Assembly: GCA_013214355.1 (NCBI GenBank)
Contig: JABSSL010000005.1
Span: 41,916-105,915, forward strand
Source: Saprospiraceae bacterium
GTDB taxonomy: Bacteria; Bacteroidota; Bacteroidia; Chitinophagales; Saprospiraceae
Direction of reading: 5' to 3'
Length of the DNA: 64,000 nt
Numbering within the stretch: the stretch's first letter is position 1; every line of letters begins with the position of its first letter. A program made the position numbers and the translations under genes. The notes under the pieces are model-generated. The model saw nothing but the letters and a program-made list of their open reading frames with translations. It did not search any database and was not told the origin of the DNA. This document shows positions 8,527 through 18,007 of this stretch, one piece after another.

Positions 8527-10284
8527 TCAATTCAGTATGGCCGTTAACTCCAATACGCAGCCAGGAATACTTTCTCCAGAAATCTCATTAATCAGAATCA
8601 CATTAGTAATACTAAAGAAAATCGATTCTCCTGGCTCATCTCCGTAGAGCAGATTGGTCACTTGGTAAGTTCCACTAAACTGATAAAATGGATCAGGCGT
8701 ACCTAGGGTTTGAAGATCAAAAGACATTCCCCAGAAAGCGTTAGCGGGATCGTTCGTCCAATTGACCAGATTAAAAGTATAGGTGACACTGTTTCCTGCC
8801 CCTTGGTTATCAACTGCTACTATTTCATAGAGTGCAAGGGAGTCATTGGGGTTGATTGAGGCAACGATATTATTCACCACATAATCATCTTGGTCAGGAA
8901 TAATGATTCTCATTTCAGCGGTAAAGGTAGTACCACAAGCTTGTACATTCCCAACGTCGACAGCAGAACCAATTCCAAAACTGGCCTCTTCTCCTCTCAC
9001 ATGCTCCGTCCAATCTACTCCAAGGATAGTGAAATTTGCTTCGCTACAAGCGGGAACGGCTGCGGCTAAACTTCCATCCGACTGCGGTGAAACTAGGTGA
9101 GATCTATCGCCGATTCGGACCACGGCTATGCCATTTGAAATAGCCTCATTATCGCAATTCACCAGCGTTCCACTAACTGTTACCCAGTCCTCATTTAGGT
9201 TAATATTGATAGAGCCCAAATCTAGGTCATCTGTCAAGCTTCCCAATTCTCTGGTGTACAGCACCTCGTTACAATTCGGATCAAGTAATTCTAAGGTCAA
9301 AGGCGTACCCTTGATGACTTTACCTCGGAATGAGCCATCACTTGCAAGATTCATCGAACCTTGGGTCTCCAAGGAAGTTGCGGTCACACGGACTATGCCC
9401 GACACCTCAAATTTTTCAGCTAAAAAGCTTCCAGACAGCTCTACAAGATCGTAGGGTACATCGCAATTCCAGAAAGTGAAGTGGCTTACATTACCCACAT
9501 AGTTGTTGCCAACTAAATCTGCACTCCCTTCTTCCATCCACAGACCGGAATTCTCATCAAAGTGCCACAAAGGTAAAGACTGTGGTGCTTGACTTAAGAG
9601 TGCTGCTGGAACAGGCATTGTCAACTGGGCTGGGCTAGAAATCTGTAATGATCCTCCACTGCTACTTTCCAACTGTACATTAATCATTCCAAAACTCTGC
9701 AAGGTCTGATTCTCGCCATCTTGGTTAAGCGCTTGTAAATTTCCCGGCATTATTTCATCTAATTCAGGATCAGTAGGATCAATGTAGCTTGCAAACACGT
9801 TGACATTGCCAGCGTAGGCATTACCTTGATCATCTACAAACGAATCCGCAGCAAAACTAACTGCGCTGCCATTAGGCAACTCCAGTTGACCTCCTTGACT
9901 GGCCTCAAAGGTAGCTGATAAAAGCCGTGGGGTCAGCTGAACTCTTGTCTTAAGGATGGTCTCAGCAATAGGGAGAACAGTTTGAAAAGCATCAAAATAT
10001 CCATCCTTAGTAACCTTTAAAACCGCTTGCTCACCATTCACAAGATCATCAATTGTGAAAAGCCCATCTTCATCAGTTTCGGTCTGCTCATTACCCCACT
10101 GGACAGTGGCATTCTCCAAGGGAAACCCCTGACGATCAAGCACCAAACCTCTGATCGTAGATTCAATCGTAATCTTCGGAGCAGGAGGTTGCCCTTCAGT
10201 GGTAGTGGTAACAATACTGTCCTTCTTGCAACTGCCTAAAAAAATCAGGCAAAGTGTAAATAGAAATAGCGTTTTAGTCTTCAT
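8527..10284 (-). CDS. Lipoprotein with carboxypeptidase-regulatory-like domain
   Basis: 585 residues. Lipobox LGSC gives a lipid-anchored Cys at about residue 19, followed by a KKDS stretch that often marks export to the outer membrane in Bacteroidota. Residues about 42-115 are a CarboxypepD_reg-like beta-sandwich (IRGLVLDRQGFPLENATVQW ... DEDGLFTIDDL). The rest is beta-rich with repeated VSGTLVNC/LSGSFLAE-type strands, like stacked Ig or carboxypeptidase-regulatory units, and carries a segment on counting events (FAADSFVDDQGNAYAGNVNVFASYIDP) that recurs in large Bacteroidota surface lipoproteins. It lies 50 bases upstream of the ECF sigma gene on the same strand and may be co-transcribed with it. 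No enzymatic motif is seen. Confidence 0.75.
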   Translation of the reverse strand: MKTKTLFLFTLCLIFLGSCKKDSIVTTTTEGQPPAPKITIESTIRGLVLDRQGFPLENATVQWGNEQTETDEDGLFTIDDLVNGEQAVLKVTKDGYFDAFQTVLPIAETILKTRVQLTPRLLSATFEASQGGQLELPNGSAVSFAADSFVDDQGNAYAGNVNVFASYIDPTDPELDEIMPGNLQALNQDGENQTLQSFGMINVQLESSSGGSLQISSPAQLTMPVPAALLSQAPQSLPLWHFDENSGLWMEEGSADLVGNNYVGNVSHFTFWNCDVPYDLVELSGSFLAEKFEVSGIVRVTATSLETQGSMNLASDGSFRGKVIKGTPLTLELLDPNCNEVLYTRELGSLTDDLDLGSININLNEDWVTVSGTLVNCDNEAISNGIAVVRIGDRSHLVSPQSDGSLAAAVPACSEANFTILGVDWTEHVRGEEASFGIGSAVDVGNVQACGTTFTAEMRIIIPDQDDYVVNNIVASINPNDSLALYEIVAVDNQGAGNSVTYTFNLVNWTNDPANAFWGMSFDLQTLGTPDPFYQFSGTYQVTNLLYGDEPGESIFFSITNVILINEISGESIPGCVLELTAILN

Positions 10285-10815
10285 AACTTTTTCTTACGAA
10301 TAAAAATGGATTCTGACGCGTCCTCGTTTATATATTATGCACAGAACTGCTCAACGCTGCACAGAAGAAAAATTTTATTCCAAGAAAAATATTTGATTGT
10401 TCTACTCTACTCTACTCTTAGAAGTTATGATATTGGAGCTCCATAAGACTTCCAAAAGCTTGTAATTTTAGATTTCAGCTCCTATCCCTAGGAAATTATC
10501 TTTAATTCAGAGTAATTTTTAATTGGAAAGAAAATTTAGTTAAAGTAAACATTCATTAGGTTTAAGTAATTAAGTGGTGACAAAAAAAGGAAACATGAAA
10601 TTCATGCTTCCTCTTTTGCGGTTATACAAGAGCTTGTATACTTAAATCTTAAGCCATGGGAAATGACTAACGGATGTATTCGTTGTTTTACTTCCTATAC
10701 TAACAACAAAGTCTTCATTCGGAATCCTAAATATCGCTATCATCCAGTTAGCACAACTGGACATTTTCGACATAAACTAGCACATTTTCATCTTTCTAGA
10801 TGAGAAGGCCGTGTA
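10285..10815. other. 531-base AT-rich intergenic region
   Basis: Lies between two minus-strand genes. It holds the upstream region of the big lipoprotein, three tandem TCTAC pentamers (10401-10415), a minus-strand terminator (10582-10611, listed separately), and a perfect 8-bp inverted repeat TATACAAG/CTTGTATA at 10623-10640. I see no gene in it. Confidence 0.6.
10582..10611 (-). terminator. Terminator of the START-domain gene
   Basis: Read on the minus strand: GGAAGCATGAA, a 1-base loop, TTCATGTTTCC (11 bp with one G-U pair), then seven T. It lies about 205 bases beyond the stop codon of the START-domain gene. Confidence 0.75.
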
Positions 10816-11478
10816 TTACTTATCAGCAACGGTAGTAGAGGGTCTGGGAGCGGTTTCCTTGGCCAGTTTTTCCAAGTTTCGCATAGTCTTGGTGGGACCT
10901 TGTGTAATCGCCATATTTACTAACCAGGCGGGAAGATTTCCTCCAGGGTCGGCAATAGCTCGGTAGTCAATTTCAATTCCTCCGCTGGGCAGCGGCCAAA
11001 TTTTCCAGTAAGCTTCCAACATGGGTATTCTTACCATCTTTTTGTCCTCCGGAAGGTAATCCGGTACGGCAACAGATACAGAGGTATAGACTTTAGAAAT
11101 GGGATCTAATTCTTGCTTAGAACGGATTACCATATCTCGATCATTCAGCGGAAATGGAAAATCTGATTCGATGAAGTAATACATTTCGTTATTGCTAACC
11201 TCTTCCAGTAATTTAGGCTTGCGACTTTTGTACACCCATTGGTCATACTTATCTACCTCTCCCAGCACCTTAATGAAATGATCAAAATCTACATCCATTC
11301 TGGTCTTTATTCTAACTTCCTTGATCTTGGATACCTTGTTGGATCGGGTAAACACCTGGGTCCTCCCCTCTTGTTTAACTAATGACCATTGCAATTTCTT
11401 GGCGGATTGGCCAAAGCTGGGTAGGGTCATTAAGCAACTAATGACAAGTAGGAATAAATACTTGGATAAGCGGTTCAT
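10816..11478 (-). CDS. START-domain lipid-binding protein
   Basis: 220 residues with a Sec signal peptide (LFLLVISCLMTLPSFGQ, cut near residue 24). The body matches the START/SRPBCC fold: a VRIKTRMDVDFDHFIKVLGEVDKYDQWVY helix region, then DFPFPLNDRDMV, and the C-terminal GGIEIDYRAIADPGGNLPAWLVN typical of bacterial START proteins. The family binds a hydrophobic ligand in a deep cavity. The ligand is unknown here, and the signal peptide puts it in the periplasm or outside. It appears monocistronic: a -7 box lies about 65 bases before the ATG and a terminator follows. Confidence 0.82.
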   Translation of the reverse strand: MNRLSKYLFLLVISCLMTLPSFGQSAKKLQWSLVKQEGRTQVFTRSNKVSKIKEVRIKTRMDVDFDHFIKVLGEVDKYDQWVYKSRKPKLLEEVSNNEMYYFIESDFPFPLNDRDMVIRSKQELDPISKVYTSVSVAVPDYLPEDKKMVRIPMLEAYWKIWPLPSGGIEIDYRAIADPGGNLPAWLVNMAITQGPTKTMRNLEKLAKETAPRPSTTVADK

Positions 11479-11540
11479 GTCTCAAGGATTGGAATTGAAG
11501 GCAGTAAATGCCAAACTAGTTAAGCGTGATACATACATTC

Positions 11541-11548
11541 CAAAAATA
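11541..11548 (-). promoter_or_regulatory. Candidate -7 box (TATTTTTG) of the START-domain gene
   Basis: TATTTTTG on the minus strand fits TAnnTTTG and is about 63 bases ahead of the START-domain ATG. No clear -33 TTG was seen. Confidence 0.35.
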
Positions 11549-11598
11549 ACAATCCTCTAGAATATCGGTTTATCCAGACCCTTACTTTTTACTGGAAA

Positions 11599-12609
11599 TT
11601 AATATTCCTCTCTTAGTCGGAATGCTTTTCTCATTCTTGAGATCAGCAGATCGGCCTCCTGGAAGTTTAATGTTTGTTGACCATCAGAGAAGGCTTTTTC
11701 TGGTGTAGCATGCACTTCAAAGATGACGCCATCCGCCCCTGCCATTATGCTTGCCAAGGCAATTTTGTCCACAAATTTACGAACCCCAATTCCATGAGAT
11801 GGATCAGCAATTACAGGAAGATGTGATTTTTCCTTCAGCATCGCAATCGCATTAATATCCATGGTATTGCGGTAAGCTTTCTCAAAGGTTCTTATACCTC
11901 TTTCACAAAGCATGATCTTTTCATTGCCATGCGAAAAGATATACTCAGCTGACTGGAGTAATTCGTCCAAGGTACCGGAGATCCCTCGCTTAAGCAGTAC
12001 TGGTTTATCGACCTCACCTAGGGCATCCAGTAAATTAAAGTTCTGGGAATTTCGAGCTCCCACCTGAAAAATATCAATGTAGTCCGCCATGGCTTCGATC
12101 TGTTCCACCATCATCACCTCAGTAATAATCGCTATTCCCGCCTCCTTGGCCATGGAATGCCAAAGCTTCAAGCCATCAATGCCCAATCCCCTAAATGAAT
12201 AGGGAGAACTTCGGGGTTTATAGACTCCGCCCCGCATGATCTTTACTCGATTCTTCTTCAAATGCTGTATTGTAGCTGCAATTTGTTCTTCAGATTCTAT
12301 GGAGCAAGGGCCAGCCATTAAAGCAAAATGGCCAGTACCAATTTGAATATCATCTCCAATTTGAAGCACCGTGTCATTAACCTTCCATTTCCGAGACACT
12401 AATTTATATGCATCACTAACCCGATGAATATCTCGAATACCCGGTAAATTACCAATGCTTCGAATATCAAACTCTTCCTTTCCAACACCAATCAAATAAT
12501 TGGCGAACTGGGTCTTCACATTGGTAGGCTTGAACTTAATAGATGCTAATTTATCTGCTAGCTGCTGCTGTTCAGCAGGAGTGATATCTGAATCTAGTTG
12601 AATGATCAT
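11599..12609 (-). CDS. aroF: 3-deoxy-7-phosphoheptulonate synthase (DAHP synthase, type I-beta)
   Basis: 336 residues. Catalyses phosphoenolpyruvate + erythrose-4-phosphate to DAHP, the entry step of the shikimate pathway. The catalytic barrel begins at FALMAGPCSIESEEQ (about residue 95). The segment MRGGVYKPRSSPYSFRGLG and the closing VIADPSHGIG complete the family signature. Residues 1-70 form a small N-terminal domain of the kind found in B. subtilis/Thermotoga-type I-beta enzymes. It is the last gene of the trp operon, 61 bases after trpA, so aromatic-pathway entry is set by the same leader as tryptophan synthesis. The symbol aroF follows common use for this subtype. Confidence 0.92.
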   Translation of the reverse strand: MIIQLDSDITPAEQQQLADKLASIKFKPTNVKTQFANYLIGVGKEEFDIRSIGNLPGIRDIHRVSDAYKLVSRKWKVNDTVLQIGDDIQIGTGHFALMAGPCSIESEEQIAATIQHLKKNRVKIMRGGVYKPRSSPYSFRGLGIDGLKLWHSMAKEAGIAIITEVMMVEQIEAMADYIDIFQVGARNSQNFNLLDALGEVDKPVLLKRGISGTLDELLQSAEYIFSHGNEKIMLCERGIRTFEKAYRNTMDINAIAMLKEKSHLPVIADPSHGIGVRKFVDKIALASIMAGADGVIFEVHATPEKAFSDGQQTLNFQEADLLISRMRKAFRLREEY

Positions 12610-12670
12610 GATGAGTTATTTTGCTAGGAGTTCTGTAGTAGTAATCGGACCAGACCAATTGGCACATTAC

Positions 12671-13474
12671 TTATACCATGTACTGCAACTTGGTTGGAAT
12701 CTCCCCTTTAATCTTCTGTACAAATAGTTTGGTGTCCTTTTCAATGTCTTGAGCCTTAGCTAGCATTTTGATGTAAGCACTACCGATGATGGCTCCGTTG
12801 GCGTATTGGCAAGCCGTCTCAAAGGTTTCATGACTAGAAATACCAAAGCCAATCAAGCGAGGGTTTTTCAGTTGCAAAGCATTGATCCGGTTGAAATAGG
12901 ACAACTGTAGGTCCGAAATGGTATTCTTTGCACCAGTGATGGATGAATTGGAAACCATATAAATGAATCCCTTGGTCAGTTCATCAACCTTACGAATGCG
13001 CTCTTCACTGGTCTGCGGAGTGATCAAGAAGCTAATGTGCAAGCCTGCCTGCTCAAACATATCTCGATAATACTGCTCATATTCATAAAGTGGCAAGTCT
13101 GGTAAGATTACTCCATCAATCCCTACTTCCACACATTTATCGATGAAGGCCTGTATTCCAAACTGCATGACTTGGTTAAAGTACCCCATCATAATCAGTG
13201 GAATCTGTGTCTCCTGTCGTACTTCCTTGATTTGATCAAAAAGCAAGGGTAAGGTCATTCCGTTGGCTAAAGCCTGTTGGCCACTTTCCTGGATAGTTGG
13301 GCCATCCGCTAGCGGATCGGAATAGGGCATTCCGAGCTCAATCAAGTCGACTCCTGCCTTTTCCAGGGATAAGATGATCTCTTTTGTATCCGCTAACTTT
13401 GGGTAACCTGCCGTGAAATAGATATTAAGAATGTGGTCATTTTTTTGGCTGAATAACTGGTCTAATCGATTCAT
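12671..13474 (-). CDS. trpA: Tryptophan synthase alpha chain
   Basis: 267 residues. Cleaves indole-3-glycerol phosphate to indole and glyceraldehyde-3-phosphate and passes indole to TrpB. Catalytic residues are in place: Glu46 in DLIELGMPYSDP and Asp57 in LADGPTIQ. The phosphate-binding region near GFGISSHETF is present. Its ATG is 2 bases after the trpB stop, so the subunits are translationally coupled. Confidence 0.97.
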   Translation of the reverse strand: MNRLDQLFSQKNDHILNIYFTAGYPKLADTKEIILSLEKAGVDLIELGMPYSDPLADGPTIQESGQQALANGMTLPLLFDQIKEVRQETQIPLIMMGYFNQVMQFGIQAFIDKCVEVGIDGVILPDLPLYEYEQYYRDMFEQAGLHISFLITPQTSEERIRKVDELTKGFIYMVSNSSITGAKNTISDLQLSYFNRINALQLKNPRLIGFGISSHETFETACQYANGAIIGSAYIKMLAKAQDIEKDTKLFVQKIKGEIPTKLQYMV

Positions 13475-13476
13475 AA

Positions 13477-14679
13477 CTAGCTAATTTTTCCTATACCACT
13501 AAAACGGTCCAGGTGTTTAATGTAGGTGTTTAAGTCCTTATCTCCTCGTCCTGACAGGCAGATAACGATCACATCATCACGCTGGAAGGAGATTTTATCT
13601 AAAGCGGAAAAAGCGTGAGCCGTTTCTAAGGCTGGAATGATTCCCTCTTTCCGACTTAAGAAGAAAGCTGCCTCCAAGGCATCATCATCCGTGATACTGA
13701 CTGCCTCTGCTCTACCGCTCTTAATTAAGTGCGCATGCAATGGACCGATCCCCGGATAATCTAGGCCTGCCGAGATAGAATAAGGTTCAACGATTTGCCC
13801 ATCAGATGTCTGCATCAATAAGGTTCGGCTTCCATGGATAACGCCTTCTGTTCCTAAGACGCTGGTCGCCGCTGATTCGCCGCTATTAATACCCAGGCCT
13901 GCAGCTTCAACTGCTACCAATCTTACGTCTTTCTCATTTAGGTAGTGGTAAAAGGCACCTGCGGCATTGCTCCCACCACCTACACAGGCAACAATCATAT
14001 CTGGATTAGCCTTTCCAGTATGCTCTTCCAATTGCCACTTCATCTCTTCACTAATCACAGATTGGAAACGGGCTACCATATCAGGATAAGGATGCGGTCC
14101 TACCACCGAGCCGATAATGTAATGGGTATCAACTGGATTATTGATCCAATCCCGAATTGCCTCGTTAGTAGCATCTTTGAGCGTTTGGCTACCACTCACT
14201 GCTGGTCTAACTTCAGCTCCCAGCATTCTCATGCGCGAGACATTTGGCGCTTGTCGCTCAATATCCACCGCCCCCATGTAAACGATACATTGAATTCCCA
14301 TCAAGGCACATACTGTCGCAGTAGCTACGCCATGTTGGCCGGCTCCAGTTTCAGCAATGATCCTGGTTTTCCCTAAGCGCTTTGCCATCAAGATCTGTCC
14401 AATCGTATTATTGATCTTGTGTGCTCCAGTATGGTTTAGATCCTCGCGCTTTAGATATATGGTGGTTTGGTAGTGTTCTGACAAGCTTTTCGCTAGATAC
14501 AGAGGCGATGGTCTTCCTACGTAATCTTTCAGCAACTGTTGGAATTCTTTTTGGAAAGAATCCTCTTGCATGATCTGCACATAATGCTGACGCAGCTCTT
14601 CCACATTGGGATGGAGCATCTCGGGGATATAAGCCCCACCAAAGTCTCCGTAGTAACCTTTTTCGTTAATAGCTATCAT
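13477..14679 (-). CDS. trpB: Tryptophan synthase beta chain
   Basis: 400 residues, the usual length of the TrpB1 type. PLP-dependent condensation of indole with serine. The PLP lysine is Lys88 in HTGAHKINN, followed by ETGAGQHGVATATV (the catalytic Glu is in this motif) and the phosphate-binding loop CVGGGSNAAGAF. It sits 10 bases after trpF and 2 bases before trpA. Confidence 0.98.
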   Translation of the reverse strand: MIAINEKGYYGDFGGAYIPEMLHPNVEELRQHYVQIMQEDSFQKEFQQLLKDYVGRPSPLYLAKSLSEHYQTTIYLKREDLNHTGAHKINNTIGQILMAKRLGKTRIIAETGAGQHGVATATVCALMGIQCIVYMGAVDIERQAPNVSRMRMLGAEVRPAVSGSQTLKDATNEAIRDWINNPVDTHYIIGSVVGPHPYPDMVARFQSVISEEMKWQLEEHTGKANPDMIVACVGGGSNAAGAFYHYLNEKDVRLVAVEAAGLGINSGESAATSVLGTEGVIHGSRTLLMQTSDGQIVEPYSISAGLDYPGIGPLHAHLIKSGRAEAVSITDDDALEAAFFLSRKEGIIPALETAHAFSALDKISFQRDDVIVICLSGRGDKDLNTYIKHLDRFSGIGKIS

Positions 14680-14689
14680 AAGTATTCTG

Positions 14690-15367
14690 TTATATATCCA
14701 CCATCTGCGTGGAGTTCAATTCATTCAAAAATGATCTTATTTTTGGTGCGTCCTTGAGTGCTGGCGAAGATTCGAATTTGCTATTAATATCCACGCCGAC
14801 CATCTGTTTGAAATTAAGTTGTCGGATAGCTTCAGCATCACCTTCTCCAATTCCACCACTCAACAGGTAGGAAATCATGCCTTCATATTGCTCCATGAGT
14901 TCCCAGTTAAATTGCTTTCCGGTACCGCCGTATTTATCCCCACTCGCTTTGGTATCAAAAATGAATAAAGAACAAAAGCGTTCGTAGGCTCTGGTTTGTT
15001 GAAAATCAAAGTCTTCATCTACCGAAAAGGCCTTGATCAATTGGGCCGATCGCATAGAAGTGATATCCCAATAAGTTTTAATTTCCTGACAATACTCAGC
15101 ACTTTCGTTTCCGTGTAACTGTACATAGTCCAACTGGAAGTCGTGAACAGCGTTCAAAATCGCTTCGAACTCGGCGTTGACGAATACACCAACCCGTTTC
15201 ACATTTCCAAATGCTTCTAAGTTGCTCTGCACCCATTCCCCTAGATTCGATTGGCCAACAAATCGAGAAGATTTTGGGTAGAAAATAAAGCCCATGTAAT
15301 CGATAGGGAGTTCTAATACAGCCTCAATATTGGCTGGTTCTCTCATTCCACATACTTTCACTTGCAT
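14690..15367 (-). CDS. trpF: Phosphoribosylanthranilate isomerase
   Basis: 225 residues. Amadori rearrangement of phosphoribosylanthranilate to CdRP. The catalytic Cys6 is in QVKVCGMRE, and the acid Asp is in VGVDINSKFESSPALKD near residue 193. Typical signatures YVQLHGNES and LSGGIG are present. The gene is 151 bases after trpC, the longest gap in the operon, with no terminator seen in that gap. Confidence 0.96.
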   Translation of the reverse strand: MQVKVCGMREPANIEAVLELPIDYMGFIFYPKSSRFVGQSNLGEWVQSNLEAFGNVKRVGVFVNAEFEAILNAVHDFQLDYVQLHGNESAEYCQEIKTYWDITSMRSAQLIKAFSVDEDFDFQQTRAYERFCSLFIFDTKASGDKYGGTGKQFNWELMEQYEGMISYLLSGGIGEGDAEAIRQLNFKQMVGVDINSKFESSPALKDAPKIRSFLNELNSTQMVDI

Positions 15368-15518
15368 AATGATTCTGGTTTAGGTAGAAACTAACTGTCA
15401 TAGGTTATGTACAGCCAATAACGGTTGCGCAGGAGCAACTAGTACTAATCTGCGTAATAATATTGGAACTAAACCATTTGACATACTCCAGTCATTCATT
15501 TTACGGTAAAAATACGCT

Positions 15519-16334
15519 TTAAGCTATGGCATTTTCCAACAAATCCTCGATGGCATTTATCCGATTGATAAATTCCTGACAAGCTTTTGCTGGCTCGGGC
15601 GTTTTCATAAAGTGTTCTCCAATCAAAAAGCCCTGGAAACCTACTTGTCTTAGTTGTACGATAGCGTTGGGATCACTGATTCCACTTTCAGATATGCGCA
15701 CAAAATCCGCGGGAATCTTATCAAACAAGCCGATCGAAGTTTGTATACTAACCGAAAAATCTTTGAGATTCCGATTGTTGACTCCTACCACATCAATTTC
15801 GGGACAGAGTTTGCTTAACTGCTCTTCCGAGTGGATCTCCATCAGCACTTCCAACCCTAAACTCTTGGCTAAACCCGCCAGCACTTTCACCTGCTTTGCC
15901 TCCAAACATTCGGCAATCAGAAGAATCACATCCGCCCCGATAGATCGAGCTTCAAAAATCTGATAGGGATCAATAATAAAATCCTTTCGCAGGATGGGGC
16001 AAAAGTTGAAAGCTCTAGCCTCCTTCAAGTCAGCGCTTTTACCTTTGAAGAATTTCTCATCCGTCAGGACTGAAAGCGCAGAAGCCCCCGCTTGCATGTA
16101 ACCAATGGTCACCTGCTCCACCTTGGCAAAAGGGTTGATATCTCCTTTCGAGGGAGAGTGTCGTTTGAATTCGGCTATAATGCCGGATTTATCTTCGCGG
16201 AGGAGGTACTTCTTCAGAGAAACCGTAGGCGTATCGTAGTAAATACTCTTCTCTAGAAGCTTCACAGGAAAGAGCTCTTTTCTTTGCTCTACTTCCTCCA
16301 TCTTATGTCTTACGATCTTATCTAGAATAGTCAT
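15519..16334 (-). CDS. trpC: Indole-3-glycerol-phosphate synthase
   Basis: 271 residues. Ring closure of CdRP to indole-3-glycerol phosphate. The motif IIAEFKRHSPSKG with catalytic Lys57 lies at about residues 52-64, then ALSVLTDEKFFKG, PILRKDFIIDPYQI, and the C-terminal ISESGISDP and GFLIGEHFM. Monofunctional (not fused to trpF). It starts 33 bases after trpD. Confidence 0.97.
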   Translation of the reverse strand: MTILDKIVRHKMEEVEQRKELFPVKLLEKSIYYDTPTVSLKKYLLREDKSGIIAEFKRHSPSKGDINPFAKVEQVTIGYMQAGASALSVLTDEKFFKGKSADLKEARAFNFCPILRKDFIIDPYQIFEARSIGADVILLIAECLEAKQVKVLAGLAKSLGLEVLMEIHSEEQLSKLCPEIDVVGVNNRNLKDFSVSIQTSIGLFDKIPADFVRISESGISDPNAIVQLRQVGFQGFLIGEHFMKTPEPAKACQEFINRINAIEDLLENAIA

Positions 16335-16367
16335 AAACTATTTGTTTTTAGGTCTTTAAGCTTCGCT

Positions 16368-17366
16368 TCAAATGGCAACCAATTTGTGGAAGGTCGCCTG
16401 GGCTTTTTTACTTATAATACTCTCTCGAGCTTCAGCGACACAATCCTCCAATGACTGCTCTGGTTTGATACAATTAATCGCGACACCCGCATTGGCAGAA
16501 ACTACCGAAAGTTGAGCTGCGGTACATTCGTTGGCTAGCACATTGCTGAAAATAGTCGCTGCTTCTTCGGCCGTATCCCCTCCATGCAAGTCAGCTTGGG
16601 TTAAAACATCCATGCCTAGATCACCTGCATCCATCAATTGTTCACTTTGATTGGTCCGCAGCTTGAATTGCCCGGTTAAAGAAATCTCATCATAACCATC
16701 CAGCGCATAGACGATGGAGAATTGGCGGCCCGTCTCTTGCATAATGTATTGATACATACGAGATAAAGCCAAACTAAAGGTTCCAAATAACTGGTAATTA
16801 GGTTGTAAGGGATTGACCAGTGGGCCCAGCATGTTGAAGAAGGTAGGAACTTTTAGTGCCCGGCGAATGGGCACTACTTCTTTCATGGCGGGATGAAACA
16901 AAGGAGCATGTAAAAAGCAAATATTAGCTTCATCCAACTGCCGCTTTAGCTTATCTGAGTCATTTGTGAACTCATACCCCATGGCCATTAGCACATCAGA
17001 TGATCCAACGGAAGACGATACGCCATAACTACCATGTTTACTCACTTTGTACCCGGCACCCGCGACCACTACCGCCGATAAGGTGGAAATATTGAAGGTA
17101 TTTTTGCCATCGCCTCCCGTTCCTACGATATCAATAGTATCTACTCCACCTATATCCACTTTGACACACAACTCAAGCATAGCATCACGGAAGCCCTGAA
17201 TTTCTTCTAATGTGATCGGCCTGACATTAAACACCGTTACAAAACTGGCCACTTGGATAGGATCGAAGGCACCAGCTGAAATCTTCATCAACATTGACTT
17301 GGCTTCCTCCCTGCTTAAGGTCTCGTGTTGGTATAGTCGGAGTAATAAGGGTTTCATGTTTTCCAT
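16368..17366 (-). CDS. trpD: Anthranilate phosphoribosyltransferase
   Basis: 332 residues. Transfers phosphoribose from PRPP to anthranilate. The PRPP/phosphate loop GTGGDGKNTFNIST spans about 82-95, followed by KHGSYGVSSSVGSSDVL and FFNMLGPLVNP. Not fused to trpG. It lies 21 bases after trpG in the operon. Confidence 0.97.
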   Translation of the reverse strand: MENMKPLLLRLYQHETLSREEAKSMLMKISAGAFDPIQVASFVTVFNVRPITLEEIQGFRDAMLELCVKVDIGGVDTIDIVGTGGDGKNTFNISTLSAVVVAGAGYKVSKHGSYGVSSSVGSSDVLMAMGYEFTNDSDKLKRQLDEANICFLHAPLFHPAMKEVVPIRRALKVPTFFNMLGPLVNPLQPNYQLFGTFSLALSRMYQYIMQETGRQFSIVYALDGYDEISLTGQFKLRTNQSEQLMDAGDLGMDVLTQADLHGGDTAEEAATIFSNVLANECTAAQLSVVSANAGVAINCIKPEQSLEDCVAEARESIISKKAQATFHKLVAI

Positions 17367-17387
17367 AACTAGTAAATATTTCTCGTC

Positions 17388-17978
17388 CTAAACAGCCACG
17401 GGTTCGCGACGTGCCAATAATATATTCTCTAACATCTTTCTACCGAACTCCGTCATAATAGACTCTGGATGAAATTGCACCCCACGTACATCAAACTCCT
17501 TGTGGCGCATGGCCATGATCACGCCATCTTCATCCACTGCGGTGATTTCAAGTTCACTCGGAAGATCTTGCTTCGCCACCACCCAGGAGTGGTAACGACC
17601 AGCCTGAAAGGTGGTCGGCATGTTTGCAAACAAGGGTTCATCTTCAGCCACTACTTCCACGGGCGTCTCAACGCCGTGAAAAACGTGTGCCAAATTCTCC
17701 AAGCTTGCGCCGAAAGCTTCGCCAATAGCCTGATGTCCCAAGCAAACTCCTAGGATGGTCTTAGTAGGGGCATAGCGCTTGATCAAGGCCGGCATAATAC
17801 CCGCGTCCTTCGGTAAGCCTGGACCGGGAGATAGAATGATAAAATCGTAAGTTTCGATAGCATCCAAGTCGATCTCATCATTGCGGAAGACATCGATCTT
17901 CTGCTCCAAAATTTCCTGGATGTATTGCACCAGGTTGTAGGTAAAGGAATCGTAATTATCTAGAACGAGGACTTTCAT
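17388..17978 (-). CDS. trpG: Anthranilate synthase glutamine amidotransferase subunit
   Basis: 196 residues. Supplies ammonia from glutamine to TrpE. Class I GATase triad: Cys79 in LGVCLGHQAIGE, His170 and Glu172 in VQFHPESIMT. The oxyanion motif LSPGPGLP is at about 49-56. 29 bases separate it from the trpE stop. A pabA role is possible in principle, but the operon position argues for trpG. Confidence 0.96.
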   Translation of the reverse strand: MKVLVLDNYDSFTYNLVQYIQEILEQKIDVFRNDEIDLDAIETYDFIILSPGPGLPKDAGIMPALIKRYAPTKTILGVCLGHQAIGEAFGASLENLAHVFHGVETPVEVVAEDEPLFANMPTTFQAGRYHSWVVAKQDLPSELEITAVDEDGVIMAMRHKEFDVRGVQFHPESIMTEFGRKMLENILLARREPVAV

Positions 17979-18007
17979 TTCTTCGAGTTTTGCTGTTTAC
18001 AGTGGAA

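Noticed and set aside
10401..10415. Three tandem TCTAC units upstream of the large lipoprotein gene
   Set aside because: Too few copies, and too far from the start, to argue for phase variation.
13945..14376. Plus-strand frame of 143 codons inside trpB
   Set aside because: Antisense to a fully conserved enzyme gene, with no family pattern.
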